This document shows, piece by piece, positions 1-9,492 of a stretch of 27,006 nt of DNA. The notes under the pieces were generated by a model. That model saw only the letters and a program-made list of their open reading frames with translations. It was not told where the DNA came from and searched no databases. The translations under genes were made by a program, and so were the position numbers. How positions within the stretch are numbered: the stretch's first letter is position 1; each line of letters begins with the position of its first letter. The stretch covers positions 2,114,174-2,141,179 of the forward strand of contig BFEA01000151.1 in NCBI GenBank assembly GCA_003427395.1, read 5' to 3'. The stretch is from Chara braunii. Lineage: Eukaryota > Streptophyta > Charophyceae > Charales > Characeae.

Positions 1-1079
1 GGGACTGTGCCAAGCTGTCCATTATGTGACTGTGACACGTGCTACTTCGTTTCTTCTTTGCCTTTTGCCTTCCAGGAAATGTTCCAAGATGCACGCCTGG
101 CATTATTGCTATTATGTCAATGCTACTCCCGACAAGTCCCCCACCCGAAGAGCAACTGCCAAGCAGATTGAATGCTGATTGTTTCATTCATACAATGCAA
201 AAACTTGCTTAACATCAGTGGCACTCCAATAGTTGGAGGCGCCTTCCAGCAACTTCCCCGGGCCAATCGTCAATGACATCATCCGAGCCCACCAAACTGA
301 GACTCACCCACACGCGCCTGCACTTGCACACACAGCGCCCAAACTCAACAAGTAAGCACGGGGCATACATGCAAGATAGCTTGATCACAAACATATCCAG
401 AGAACACAGCAAACAAAGTCTGGTTCTGAATCTCTATCAAAAACATGAACTGGACAAGGGACTGGATTTTCTCAGAAAAGTCCAGAGTTCTTGCACAGCA
501 CAAACCAAAAACGATGCTGCAAAGGTAACGGCTCCCCAAACAAAACACTCAAAGAAAAGAAAAAAGAATGTTCGGTGGTATTACCTGCTATTTTCTTGCA
601 CGCGGGTTTTCATCTGCTCTGAGGCTCTTCTTTTTCTTATTGTGAAAGAAGCGGCATATGATAGGGCAGTTCCTTATGCGTTTTCTTTCTTTTGTGCTTT
701 TTTCTTTCTCTGTTTTTGCGGGCGAAGCCGCAATGGGTCATCTAGTCCATCCTAAAGATTGTTTTGGGCCAGGAGCCCATCACTCTCGCATTCCTGAGCA
801 GAAAGATGTCTAGATTTGTTCTTACTAAATCCTTTTGTATGATGGAAGCCGATCCATGCACCGCCAGCGTTATTGGATAGGAGGGAAAAAATTGCGACAG
901 TGTTTGAGTCATGTTGTTTGTGTGAGAATTGATAGGCCCTTGAAGGGGGCGTTTCCTGTAACCGGATCCCCCATCGCCTGTTTTCCATGTTGGTGGACTC
1001 TTTAAAGTTTCATTGGTATCTTAGTGCTGAGATATTGATCATTTATGTTGTGATTCTCTGCATGTTTGGTGATGAGCAG
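1..1079. other. Left flank without a supported gene
   Basis: I see no gene I can support here. There is a pyrimidine tract ending in CAG near position 75 that could be a splice acceptor, but no convincing reading frame follows. Open frames at 273-755 and on the reverse strand have no recognisable motif and a composition like the surrounding non-coding DNA. The last 60 bases before 1080 could be the 3' end of an intron feeding the exon-like block at 1080-1328. Confidence 0.5.
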
Positions 1080-1328
1080 GGGGAGGACATATGTGTGGCC
1101 CTGCAGACACACATTAATGATGTTATGTTGCGGAGGTACTCGAGGACGCGTGCAGCTCAGGCAGCAGCAGTTGCTGCTGCCACTCAGAGTGGTCAAACAA
1201 CAGAAATGGCAGCAACAGTTGCTGCAGTTGCTGCAGCTGGAGGTTCTCAGAAGCTTGGGGAGCTTTATGAGAAGCACATTCAAGAGATGAGTGAAGTTCT
1301 TGAGAATGCAAACAAAAAGATTGACCGG
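1080..1328 (+). CDS. Candidate internal exon of an unidentified host gene (Ala-rich, coiled-coil-like)
   Basis: An open block of exactly 83 codons lies between an AG acceptor (1078-1079, context GAGCAG) and a GT donor (1329-1330, context CGG|GTATGT, a good plant-type donor). It opens and closes in phase 0. The protein begins GEDICVALQTHINDVMLRRY, passes through an alanine/glutamine-rich middle, and ends in a charged heptad-like stretch (LGELYEKHIQEMSEVLENAN) that would suit a coiled coil. Part of the middle is encoded by GCA/GCT-rich near-repeats. I do not recognise the family and name no function. I find no partner exon upstream or downstream; if the gene is real, the following intron would have to contain the 16-kb retroelement that starts within 1 kb. 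An isolated exon fragment carried by a transposon is the alternative. Confidence 0.4.
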
Positions 1329-1974
1329 GTATGTAGAACCTCAGCAACTGGATGGGAACACCCATTGGTGTGATGTTGTTAAGAATTGCTGCTTGCTGTT
1401 GTTGGAGTGGTAAATGAATAGGAAACCATTTACATGCAGAAGGGGGTTCATAATCCAACAGCTATGGCCTTCTTTATAAGAAAACCAGGTGAAACGGTAT
1501 TCACCAGTTCGCAGTAGCCGATGCAGATCCCAGGGCTCGATCCCTAGTCCTCACCTTACCTGTGTACAGTATCTGTGTCGACCCCTAGAGTTGAGACCTG
1601 TGTCTTTGCAACAGTTGGTGGACTGTCGTAGGGTCCGTAGATAGTAGGGGTTCGATCTGTAGACCTGTCGTGTAGTAGTCTTAGCAAAGTCTAGAAGTCG
1701 TAGCTATAGCTTCTCCGAAAGGTCAAGGTCGTAGCTGCTACAGTCCTGAAGGGTCAAGGTCGTAGCTGCTACTGTATCGAAAGGCCAAGTCCACGGCCTT
1801 CCGGAAGGTCCTAGCAGTGGTCTTTCAATGTTGCTCACGTTTAGGCTGAGACAAGTGGGCAAGTGGTGGAGTCTACCCGTGCTGAGTCAGCAGTCCCAGT
1901 CCCAGTCAAGCAAGTACCGCATGGGACTGTGTGCACCACGGGCATGGGAAAGGGGCCAGACCAGCGAGCTACAG
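1329..1974. other. Non-coding stretch with a short tandem repeat
   Basis: No gene is supported here. The notable item is a direct repeat: the 21-bp unit starting GGTCAAGGTCGTAGCTGCTA occurs at 1721-1741 and 1752-1772 (period 31), with a degenerate third copy from about 1779. Two short strings resembling a Pol III B box (GGCTCGATCCC near 1530 and GGGTTCGATCT near 1647) are present, but no tRNA fold can be drawn around them with confidence. Confidence 0.45.
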
Positions 1975-2293
1975 AAGTATAAATCAAAGGGCAGCGTCTA
2001 GCCATTCATTCATTCCTGCGTGAGCCATGCGGAAGCGCTGCCACAGCGACTTGTGCTAGGTGGTCTGCAGTGAGCCCGAAGATGAAGTGGGTGAGAGAGG
2101 AGCGTAGCCATAGCGATAGGGTAGCGGTGGCCATAGCCGCCATAGCTGTAGATAGAGTTCAACGTGTGTGTGTGTGTGTGTGTACAGAGTATCGTGCGTG
2201 GGATATCCAGGGTGATCCTGTGTATGCGAACAGAGAGTTGTGTGGGCGCTGAGTCGCCATAGCCACCGAAGTGAACTTATATCTGAACTGCGT
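1975..2293 (+). mobile_element. LTR-like remnant related to, but distinct from, the adjacent 5' LTR
   Basis: A TATA-like box (TATAAAT, about 1979-1985) is followed by sequence that shares ordered short blocks with the neighbouring LTR: ATGCGGAAG-GCTGC, GCTAGGTGGT, GAGAG-GGAGCG and GTGGCCATAGCCG occur in the same order here (about 2025-2140) and at about 2390-2515. This suggests a diverged relative of the same LTR family lying in direct orientation. A (GT)10 microsatellite sits at 2164-2183. The block stops at 2293, where near-identity between the 5' and 3' LTRs of the large element begins. It could be a solo LTR remnant, or the 5' part of a chimeric LTR formed by recombination. Confidence 0.4.
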
Positions 2294-2939
2294 TGGAAGC
2301 TTCCAGCCAGGCCACATGCATCATCCAAGAGGCTGACACTTACATAAAGGAAGTGAGGCAGCCCAGGCCAGACGGACTGGCCAGCGCTGGCAATGCGGAA
2401 GTGCTGCTGTGCTTCTGCTTGATGCTGCGCTAATGCCAGGGACGCTGACGGAGCGCTAGGTGGTGAGAGGGGCGACGCAGGGCAGCGGGGCGCAGGTGGC
2501 CATAGCCGGGCTGCTAGGTGCCAGGGGGTACAGCGGATGATCGGGTGGTCTTCAGGGAGTGAGGCGCTGTGTGGGATAATCAAGGTCTGATTGAGGGTGA
2601 CGTACCTGGTACATGAAGAGAGGGCGCCGATGGTGTGGACAGTCATGTACATTGGTCTTCGTGAGCCGACGTGATCCTGTTGTCTGAACCAGCTGTAGAG
2701 TAGGATAGTGTGGTAGAGTAGGCTGGGCGCTGCACGCCAGACAGAGAGAGCGACTCTGGATACTGTGTTGGTGTGGCCTACGGGCTTGGACATTGGCTCA
2801 ATACTTCATTGTATTGCTCTTTATGGATGGTTTTCTCGGTGCATTTGTACTCTCTATTTGGGATACTACTACTTGCTCAGCTGTGTGATTTCGCAACTTG
2901 GTTTTATGTATATCGCTCACACTCATATTCCTTGCAAAT
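2294..2939 (+). repeat. 5' LTR (3'-terminal part only)
   Basis: This segment aligns base for base with 18051-18703, apart from one 7-bp gap near 2609 and about 23 substitutions. The right end, TTGCAAAT, is shared by both copies and directly precedes the primer site in this copy, which fixes it as the left LTR. The canonical CA end would be at 2935-2936. The first ~390 bases present in the 3' LTR (17659-18050) have no counterpart here. Confidence 0.85.
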
Positions 2940-2952
2940 TGGTATTCGGAGC
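2940..2952 (+). promoter_or_regulatory. Primer-binding site resembling tRNA-iMet complement
   Basis: TGGTATTCGGAGC lies directly after the 5' LTR. The common plant Ty3/copia primer site is TGGTATCAGAGC, complementary to the 3' end of initiator tRNA-Met. The match here needs one extra T and one mismatch, consistent with decay. It would prime minus-strand DNA synthesis. Confidence 0.65.
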
Positions 2953-3418
2953 TGGTTGTGATCGCCGCTTACTTGGCACCGGCGACATTGTGACTTGGTG
3001 CGCTGGTTGAATAGCGGGGCCTAGGTAGAGAGGCCGGCCGCTGGAAGGTTGTGGCGACAACATGGGAGCTGTGGCGACAGCGGGTGTATGCATGATGATG
3101 AGAGTATGCTAATGTGGCATTTTGGCTGAGGTGGCACTGCATTGCCTTGTGGGTGGTACCGAGGCTATTGACCGGTCATCGAAATGCACATCAGCCCAAT
3201 TGGTGAGAAATTTGTGGTTGGGGGCAGCTATCTCCAGGTACGTTGTAGGGCCAAACCCCGGTAGACTTTCGAGCCTTAGTCGACCCCACCACGGGTCCCA
3301 GTTGGCTCGGCCCGCCCACACTCATGCTCAGGGCGCGGGCCATTCGTCCGAGGGTCACCCCCACCTAGTGCTTTGAGATGGATGGGGGTGGGCCATTGCG
3401 CGAGAGAGCTTTGACATT
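2953..3418 (+). other. Start of the retroelement leader, no gene seen
   Basis: This is GC-balanced sequence after the primer site. Open frames on both strands around 3109-3376 overlap each other antisense and have no recognisable domain. I see no splice donor or gag-like start that I can defend. Confidence 0.4.
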
Positions 3419-3488
3419 GGGGATGTAGCTCAGCCCTCACGTCGGGTGGTAGCCTCGCTGGTTGTTCCGCAACGTTGATTTTTTTTTT
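3419..3488 (+). other. tRNA-Ala-like 5' half followed by a T run
   Basis: GGGGATGTAGCTCAG at 3419-3433 matches the acceptor stem, D arm and A box of plant tRNA-Ala. TGGTAG follows after a 13-bp insertion in what would be the D loop. The anticodon, T arm and B box cannot be recognised, so this is not a functional tRNA. A run of ten T (3479-3488) follows, which would stop Pol III. It may be a tRNA pseudogene or the head of a tRNA-derived SINE. Confidence 0.35.
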
Positions 3489-4265
3489 ATTCTTTGTTGT
3501 GTTCTCATGCAGTTGCTCCTTCCAATGCGCAGGCAGTCCAAGGATTCTTTGAGTGTTTCTCTTATCTTGTGCGTAGGCTAAGCGTCATCCTTAGGCCACA
3601 CACCATTTCCCTAAGCATTGTGGCTATATGGCGTCATCGGGGTGCGATGGATCCGTCCTCTCCCTCGCCTTTACGCCCCTTAGTCTTTTCGGGGTCCTCA
3701 TATGCATGAACACACAACATCACATTTTCCTTGGTACGATTGCACTCTCATGTACACTCCAAGTCTTCAAGCACAAAAGTCATTTCCATGGGTTGGCTCT
3801 ATGTCAAGGGTCCCATAGCCCCTTTGTCCCTCTTCCCTTTCTCTCTTGGTGCCCAGTTCCTCTCGCCCCTATCCCGCTCAAGGCATTCTAGCCATCACTC
3901 ACCTGCACAATCCCACACAAGCAAGAAGATCCATACAATACCCCGTTGGGGGTCAACACATAACCCTTCCCACATGCCTATCTTTTCAAATTCTTCGGCT
4001 GCTCTTTGTTCCCTCTTGTTGCTCAATCATCCCATTCTCTTTTCATAGTTATGCAGTCGGGGAAATGGTTGAGTCAAACTGACCTCACTTTCACTTATAC
4101 TCTTTCTTGGATTCCGCCCTTTACTTACTTTTCCAATGTCCTTTTTCCTTTGCCTTCTTGGTGGCACAAGGGACCGGCTATCCTTCCCTTGCCCTCTCTC
4201 TCCACCAAGTGAGGTCTGGTCTCCCTTTACTGTTCGCACCTTGGCATTGTAACAAGTGAGGGGAG
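3489..4265. other. Leader stretch with no supported gene
   Basis: Pyrimidine-rich DNA carries several overlapping 60-105-codon frames in all three forward phases. None has a domain, consistent codon usage or a good start context, which is what low-purine sequence produces by chance because stop codons are purine-rich. Confidence 0.5.
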
Positions 4266-4432
4266 AGGGTTAGTTATGTGCTAAGTGAGGAGACGAGAGA
4301 GAGGGGGAGAGAAGGCAAGGTGATAAGGGGGGGAGGGGAAAGAGAGGACTAGAGAAGGAGGGAGGAAAAAAGGGGAGAGGGAGAAGGAGAAAGAGAGAGG
4401 AGATGGGGAAAGAGAGAGAGAGAGAGAAAAAG
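4260..4432. repeat. GA-rich low-complexity tract
   Basis: There is nearly uninterrupted purine sequence on the plus strand, with GAGAGA runs (for example 4408-4428) and AGGGGGAGAG variants. The reverse-strand open frame through it, rich in Ser, Pro, Leu and Phe, is a by-product of the composition. Confidence 0.8.
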
Positions 4433-4539
4433 CTTCTAACCAAATCAGCTCCCCGTAGCAGCAATCAAACGTCGATCACTCGTCCCATAGAAAAGGTTGA
4501 CTAAGTATATCTTGGAATATTATACACGAACATAACAAT
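4433..4539. other. Short spacer between the GA tract and the minisatellite
   Basis: About 100 bases separate the purine tract from the first minisatellite unit. I see no feature in it. Confidence 0.4.
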
Positions 4540-6215
4540 GAGAAGCTAGATCAATGGAAAACACATGCTCATAGAGAAGAAGGTTATCTAAACAAGATCC
4601 GGAACGTCATATCAAACATGAACTTGACAATGAAAGACTAGATTAGTGGAAAGCACATGCACAAAGAGAAGAGACCAATTAAGTAAAGATCTTGAACATG
4701 AACTTGACAATGAAAGACTAGACTAGTGGAAAGTACATGCACAAAGAGAAGAGATCAACAAGTAAAGATCCGAAATTTTCACATCAAACATAAACTTGAC
4801 AACGAGAAGCTAGACTAGTGGAAGCACATGCGAAAGAGAAGAGATCATCTAAGCGAGGATCCGGGACATCACATCAAACATGAACTTGACAATGAGAGGC
4901 TAGACTAGCGGAAGCACATGCACAAGGAGAAGGGATCAACTAAGCAAAGATCCGAAGCATGAACTTGACAAAGAGAGGCTAGACTAGTGGAAGCACATGC
5001 ACAAAGAGAAGAGACGAATTAAGTAGAGATCCGGAACATGAACCTGACAATGAGAGACTAGACTAGTGGAAAGCACATGCACAAGGAGAAGAGACTAAGT
5101 AAGTAAAGATCCGGAACACCACATCAAATATAAACTTGACAATGAGAGACTAGACTAGTGGAAAGAACATGCATAAGGAGAAGAGACTAACTAAGCAAAG
5201 ATCCGGGACACCACATCAAACATAAACTTGACAATGAGAGATTAGACTAGTGGAAAGCACATGCATAAAGAGTAGAGATCAACTAAGTGAGGATCCGGGA
5301 CATCACATCAAACATGAACTTGACAATGAGAGACTAGACTAGTGGAAAGCACATGCACAAAGAGTAGAGATCAACTAAGTGAGGACCCGGGACATCACAT
5401 CAAACATGACTTGACAATGAGAGGCTAGACTAGAGGAAGCACGTGCACAAAGAGAAGAGATCAACTAAGCAAAGATTCGGCACATGAACTTGACAAAGAG
5501 AGGCTAGACTAGTGGAAGCACATGCACAAAGAGAAGAGACCAATTAAGTAAAGATCCGGAACATGGACTTGACAATGAAAGACTAGACTAGTGGACAATA
5601 CATGCGCAAAGAGAAGGGACCAACTAAGTAAAGGTCCGGAACACCACACCAAACATAAACTTGACAATGAGAGGCTAGACTAATGGAAGGCACATGCACA
5701 TGAAGGGAAGATCATCCGGAACATCACATTAAGTATGAACATGACAATGAGTGGCTAGACTAATGAAAAACACATGCACATGAAGGGAAGATAATTCGGA
5801 ACATCACATTAAGTATGAACATGACAATGAGTGGCTAGACTAATGAAAAAGCACATGCACATGAAGCGAAGATCAACCGGAACATCACACCAAGTATGAA
5901 AATGAGCATGAGCGGCTAGACTAATAAAAAGCACATGCATATGAAGGGAAGATCATCCCAAACATCACATTAAGTATGAACATGACAATGAGTGGCTAGA
6001 CTAGTGAAAAAGCACATGCACATGATGGGAAGATAAACCGGAACATCACACCAAGTATGAACATGACAATGAGTGGCTAGACTAATGAAAAAGCACATGC
6101 ACATGAAGGGAAGATCAACCGGAACATCACACCAAGTATGAACATGACAATGAGTGGCTAGACTAATGAAAAGCACATGCATATGAAGGGAAGATCAACT
6201 GGAACATCACATGCT
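4540..6215 (+). repeat. Minisatellite, about 20 units of 76-97 bp, two subfamilies
   Basis: The core GACTAGACTAGTGGAAAGCA recurs with small changes, and each unit also holds CACATGCACAAAGAGAAGAG and a GATCCGGAACAT-like block. Core positions are near 4620, 4700, 4791, 4882, 4963, 5040, 5132, 5225, 5318, 5408, 5488, 5566, 5657 and then about 5740, 5816, 5894, 5976, 6059 and 6138. Units alternate between a long form (about 92 bp, with an extra CACATCAAACAT-like segment) and a short form (about 78 bp). From about 5690 a second subfamily takes over, with CATGACAATGAGTGGCTAGA and ACTAATGAAAAAGCACATGC. Reverse-strand open frames here are by-products of the repeat. Confidence 0.92.
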
Positions 6216-6229
6216 ATCATGTGAGTTAA

Positions 6230-6693
6230 AACAAGAGTCTAAGTGGGCCAGATCACCAAGGTTGAACCAAGGGTCATCCATGAATGTAGCGCTATACTAC
6301 CTACTAGTGTGAGAGTGGAAAACANAAGTTTGAAGAGCCCAAATCACCAAGATTGTATCAAGAAGCATCCATGGGTGAAGCGCTATACTACCTACTAGTG
6401 TGAGTGTGAAAATCACAAGTTTGGAGAGCCCAAATCACCAAGATTGCATCANATCAAGAAGCATCCATGGGTGAAGCGCTATACTACCTACTAGTGTGAG
6501 TGTGAAAATCACAAGTTTGGAGAGCCCAAATCACCAAGATTGCATCATGGATCACTCATGGGTGAAGCGCTACACTACCTACTGGTGTGAGTGTTAAAAT
6601 CACAAGTTTGAAGCTCCCAAATCGCCAAGAATGTATCAAGAAGCATGTAGGAAAGAATCAGGGTACTACCCTCTAGTGTATAAGTGAAAGAGG
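6230..6693 (+). repeat. Second satellite, 5 units of about 91-96 bp
   Basis: Units begin near 6233, 6324, 6417, 6513 and 6604. Shared blocks are AGCCCAAATCACCAAGATTG, AAGCGCTATACTACCTACTA and GTGTGAGTGTGAAAATCACA. The first and last units are divergent. Two ambiguous bases (N at 6325 and 6452) fall inside these units, probably marking places where repeat copies were hard to resolve in the assembly. The unit is unrelated in sequence to the minisatellite just upstream. Confidence 0.88.
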
Positions 6694-6942
6694 AGAGTTT
6701 GAGTAGCCCATGGAAGAGAGGAGATTAAGTAAGAGAAGATGGAGGAGAAGGGGAGAGAGATGAGGGAGATGGAGATGGAGAAGAAGAGGAAGAAGACAAA
6801 GAGAATGGAAGTGAAGAGGAGAAAGGAGGAGATGAAGGGGGAGAGAAGAGAAGGAAGAAGGAGGGAGTAAGGATGAAGAAGAGGAAGAAGAAGGAGGAGA
6901 GGAGGAAGAAGAAGAAGAAGAAGAAGAAGAAGAAGAAGGTTA
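6694..6942. repeat. Purine tract ending in a GAA microsatellite
   Basis: This is an almost pure A/G plus strand of GGAGA, GAAGAGG and GAAG words, closing with GAA repeats at about 6906-6938. Such mirror-like homopurine tracts can form triplex DNA. The reverse-strand Leu/Ser-rich frame across it is a composition artefact. Confidence 0.8.
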
Positions 6943-8079
6943 AGAAGTTTCTTCCTTCTTCTCACCTTGTTGATTCCTTGATGTTGGTGTCCTCTTGATG
7001 AAGCTTCCACTCCTTGTACAATCCCCTCTTGGCTATGGCTTCCTTCTTCTCCAAGCCCTTCTCTCCTCCTTCCTTGGTCTCTCTCAGGCTATGGCAAGCT
7101 CCCCCAGCTATGGCTATGGAGTCCTCCCCTCTAGGAGGGCTAATGGGGGCTCCTCTAGCCTCTCCTTCTCTCCTACACCCAGGAGGGATATGGCGGATCA
7201 CCTCCCAAGTGTCCCTCCCACCATCACTATCCTCTAGAGTCCTCCCCACTACCTCCTAGTCTCCTCTAAGCTCTCCCACTAGCATGGGCTCCTCCCTCCT
7301 CACTCCAAGTGCAAAGGTGTTCCTGTGAGCTCACTTGGGCAGCATGGGCACTCGTGCAAATGTGAGAGTGGCGGACTGCATCCTGAGCTTATGTAGGCTG
7401 AAACCAGCCGTCCTTCCAGCCCATGAGCCTCTCCAAGTGCCTTGGGGTGAGCCGAGGTACCCCCAAGGCCAAATTCCCCTACTAGGCCTTTCTGGAGGTA
7501 CGTGGGCCTCATTTTGGCCAAGTACATGCAGTCCGAGTGGTTGGTACCAACTCGGATTGCCTCTTGTTCTACTCCGACCTCTTTTTCATTGCTCAAATGC
7601 TGCCCCCTAGGGTCCTAATGCCCAAGGGGCAGCAATACTTGAAAGACTTGATTTTTCCAAGTTTCGGCCTCCCTTGGGTAGGCCGGAGCAATTTTCCATA
7701 TGGCAGCACATTTTCATCCTTGGATCTGGCTGAGATCCAAGGCCAACAATAATCCGTCCTAATGCCCAAGTCTACTTTTTCAATTTTTGGTGCATCTGGC
7801 TCTCTTTTTGGGCCGAATGCACAGTTTTGTCCTTTTCCCTCTTTTGATTCTTTCCATTTTGGGCTGCCACCTCATTCCGGAGCTAGCCGTTTTGAGCTTG
7901 CCCACAAGAAACGGCTAGTTCCTCTCCACAATGAGATCTGATCTCAGATCCATGGTCCAAAAGAAAACCGGCTACTTCCTTTTTGCTTTTTCTCTCATTT
8001 TTTGCTTTTTAATACAGATTTTATTGAGATATGGCCCCAAGGGTCATATCTCTTCAATCCGGATTGCCCTCCCTTATTC
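6943..8079. other. Leader stretch rich in short palindromes, no gene
   Basis: No coding sequence is supported. Several short perfect or near-perfect inverted repeats occur: 7528-7560 (GCAGTCCGAG / CTCGGATTGC), 7600-7632 (CTGCCCC / GGGGCAG), 7718-7742 (CCTTGGATC / GATCCAAGG), 7932-7946 (TGAGATC / GATCTCA) and 8055-8066 (CAATCC / GGATTG). The words CTATGGC and GCTATGG recur at 7030-7120. Confidence 0.5.
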
Positions 8080-8880
8080 TAGGGAGGGATGAGGTCACAG
8101 TTGGAACCTGCCAGTCCCTACTGTGCAGGTCCCAATAGGCCGACACACTCTCCTCCACTCTTTTCTCCCTTTTTGTCTCATTCTCCCTCCTTTTTCTCTC
8201 ATTTTTCTTTCTTTTTCTTTTATTTCTGCTGTGACAAGTGTCCAACTGTTGTGCACCCTCTTTCTAGGCCCTAGGGCCTCATTCAAGGCCAGGTTCATGG
8301 CTGTTACTTGGCCGTTACATCTCGGATTCCAACAATGGCACCCCCATGCTCCTAGGGGGCTCCATTTTGCTCACGTTTGCCCATTTTTTAGCCCCTTTTG
8401 CTCCGATTTTCTAAGGGCAGTCTTTTTCTCATGTTGAGCAGGTTCTATTTTCTTATGCCTAGCTAGTCCGAGATATCCCGGACTGCTGGGCAGCCTTCTC
8501 AACATCCTTATTTTACTTTTCTTTCTCCCATGACTCTCTCACTTGCTCCCACTAGTGTTTGCACTAGTGGTGCTAATATTTTCCACCGTCTAGATCCTTG
8601 ATCTTGACGGTGCCGTTTGCTTGCACAAATATTCCTTGTGTTCGCTTATGGTTCCCTTGGGACATCCCAAGTCCCCGCCATTTTTCTTCATGCTAGCTCC
8701 ACTTCCTTGTCCCGCCGGCGCATGTCCTGTTTTTCGATTTTTATTATTTGGACCCATTTGGTCCCCAGCAACATTCCGGACGGCATCCCATTTTTATTTT
8801 TTTTTGGGGCCCTTTGCCCTTGGTTGTCCCATCATTTCTACATGTGTGCCGATTTTTTTAGGCCGTGAGATCTCATCTCA
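8080..8880 (+). repeat. Diverged direct duplication, left copy
   Basis: Ordered blocks here recur about 1.9 kb downstream (9985-10840): CCTGCCAGTCCCTAC, a pyrimidine tract with TTTTTGTCT, AAGTGTC, GCACTAGTGGTGCTAATATT, GATCTTGACRGTGC, CTTGGGAC, GTCCCCGCCATTT and GCCGAT-TTTTTT. The order is conserved and spacing only slightly altered, so this is an old, diverged duplication rather than shared composition. Both copies carry the palindromes CACTAGTG-CACTAGTG and the GTC(T/A)AGAT-ATCTTGAC arm pair. No gene is seen inside. Confidence 0.65.
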
Positions 8881-8980
8881 CAGTTGCCGTTTACCGTCTT
8901 TACTTGCCCCATGCCGAAATTGCTCCTTTCTAGCCTTCCGACCTTGCCGTAGCCCATTTCCTCTTAGCCTTGGCATCCCC

Positions 8981-9332
8981 ATGCAGTCCATAATTTCTCG
9001 GACTGCAGTCATGGTTGTTTTCTACACCCACAGCCCCACAACTTGCCCCATGTTAAAAGAAAATGAAGCGTTAAATTTCCTAGTGCATCCGGGCTCAATA
9101 TTGGCTCCGGATGCACCCAGAACATGTGTTTTTTCTCCCGCATGCAGTCCGTTACAACTCGGACTGCAATGGGGGTTAATTCCTTAGCCCCAATGCCCTA
9201 CAACTAGCCCTTACTCAAAAGAAAAAGAAACGGCCAATTCCCAAGTGCATCCGAACTTGATTTTGGCTCTGGATGCACCTAAAACATGTGTTTCTCCTCA
9301 TGCATGTAATCCGTTTTATTCCGGTTGCAAAA
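8981..9332 (+). repeat. 161-bp tandem unit, two full copies and part of a third, two hairpins per unit
   Basis: Hairpin A (GCAGTCC...GGACTGC type) starts at 8983, 9144 and, degenerate, 9306. Hairpin B (GTGCATCC...GGATGCAC) spans 9083-9116 with perfect 10-bp arms, and recurs at 9245-9278. The period is 161-162 bp. The unit also carries AACATGTGTTT just before the next hairpin A. The arms are conserved better than the loops. Confidence 0.75.
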
Positions 9333-9335
9333 GGT

Positions 9336-9380
9336 TTTGATTTTCTTTGATTTTCTCTGCAAAAATCAAAGAAAATCAAA
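9336..9380. repeat. Perfect 19-bp inverted repeat, 7-nt loop
   Basis: The left arm TTTGATTTTCTTTGATTTT (9336-9354) is the exact reverse complement of 9362-9380. The loop is CTCTGCA. It could form a cruciform or an RNA hairpin. It has no T run directly after it and sits in no transcription unit I can define, so I do not call it a terminator. Confidence 0.85.
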
Positions 9381-9440
9381 GTCCTTTGTAACCGCCATAT
9401 TCCCGAATGAATCTGGTCACGGATGAATCTCCCCAAATGA

Positions 9441-9442
<2 letters not shown>

Positions 9443-9487
<45 letters not shown>
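9443..9487. repeat. T45 homopolymer
   Basis: There are forty-five consecutive T on the plus strand, flanked by GACC on the left and AAAAGGTC on the right. CCAAATGA occurs on both sides (9433-9440 and 9505-9512). It may be the poly(A) tail of a reverse-strand retroposon, but I find no body that confirms this; simple slippage is as likely. The exact length is uncertain in any assembly. Confidence 0.8.

Positions 9488-9492
<5 letters not shown>

Noticed and set aside
76-212. Possible terminal exon after the CAG at 73-75
   Set aside because: All three frames stay open for 30-45 codons, so no frame is favoured, and no family is recognisable.
1520-1660. B-box-like words suggesting tRNA genes
   Set aside because: No acceptor stem, A box or cloverleaf can be formed around them.
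5970-6182. Reverse-strand frame with a repeated SLATHCHVHTWCDVP peptide
   Set aside because: It is a translation of the minisatellite, in units that drift in length and break frame elsewhere.
4540-6693. CRISPR-like array
   Set aside because: Units are long, with no conserved repeat and unique spacer pattern; the whole unit repeats, and the context is eukaryotic.
6666-7010. Leu/Ser-rich reverse-strand frame resembling membrane protein
   Set aside because: It is produced by the purine tract and GAA microsatellite on the plus strand.
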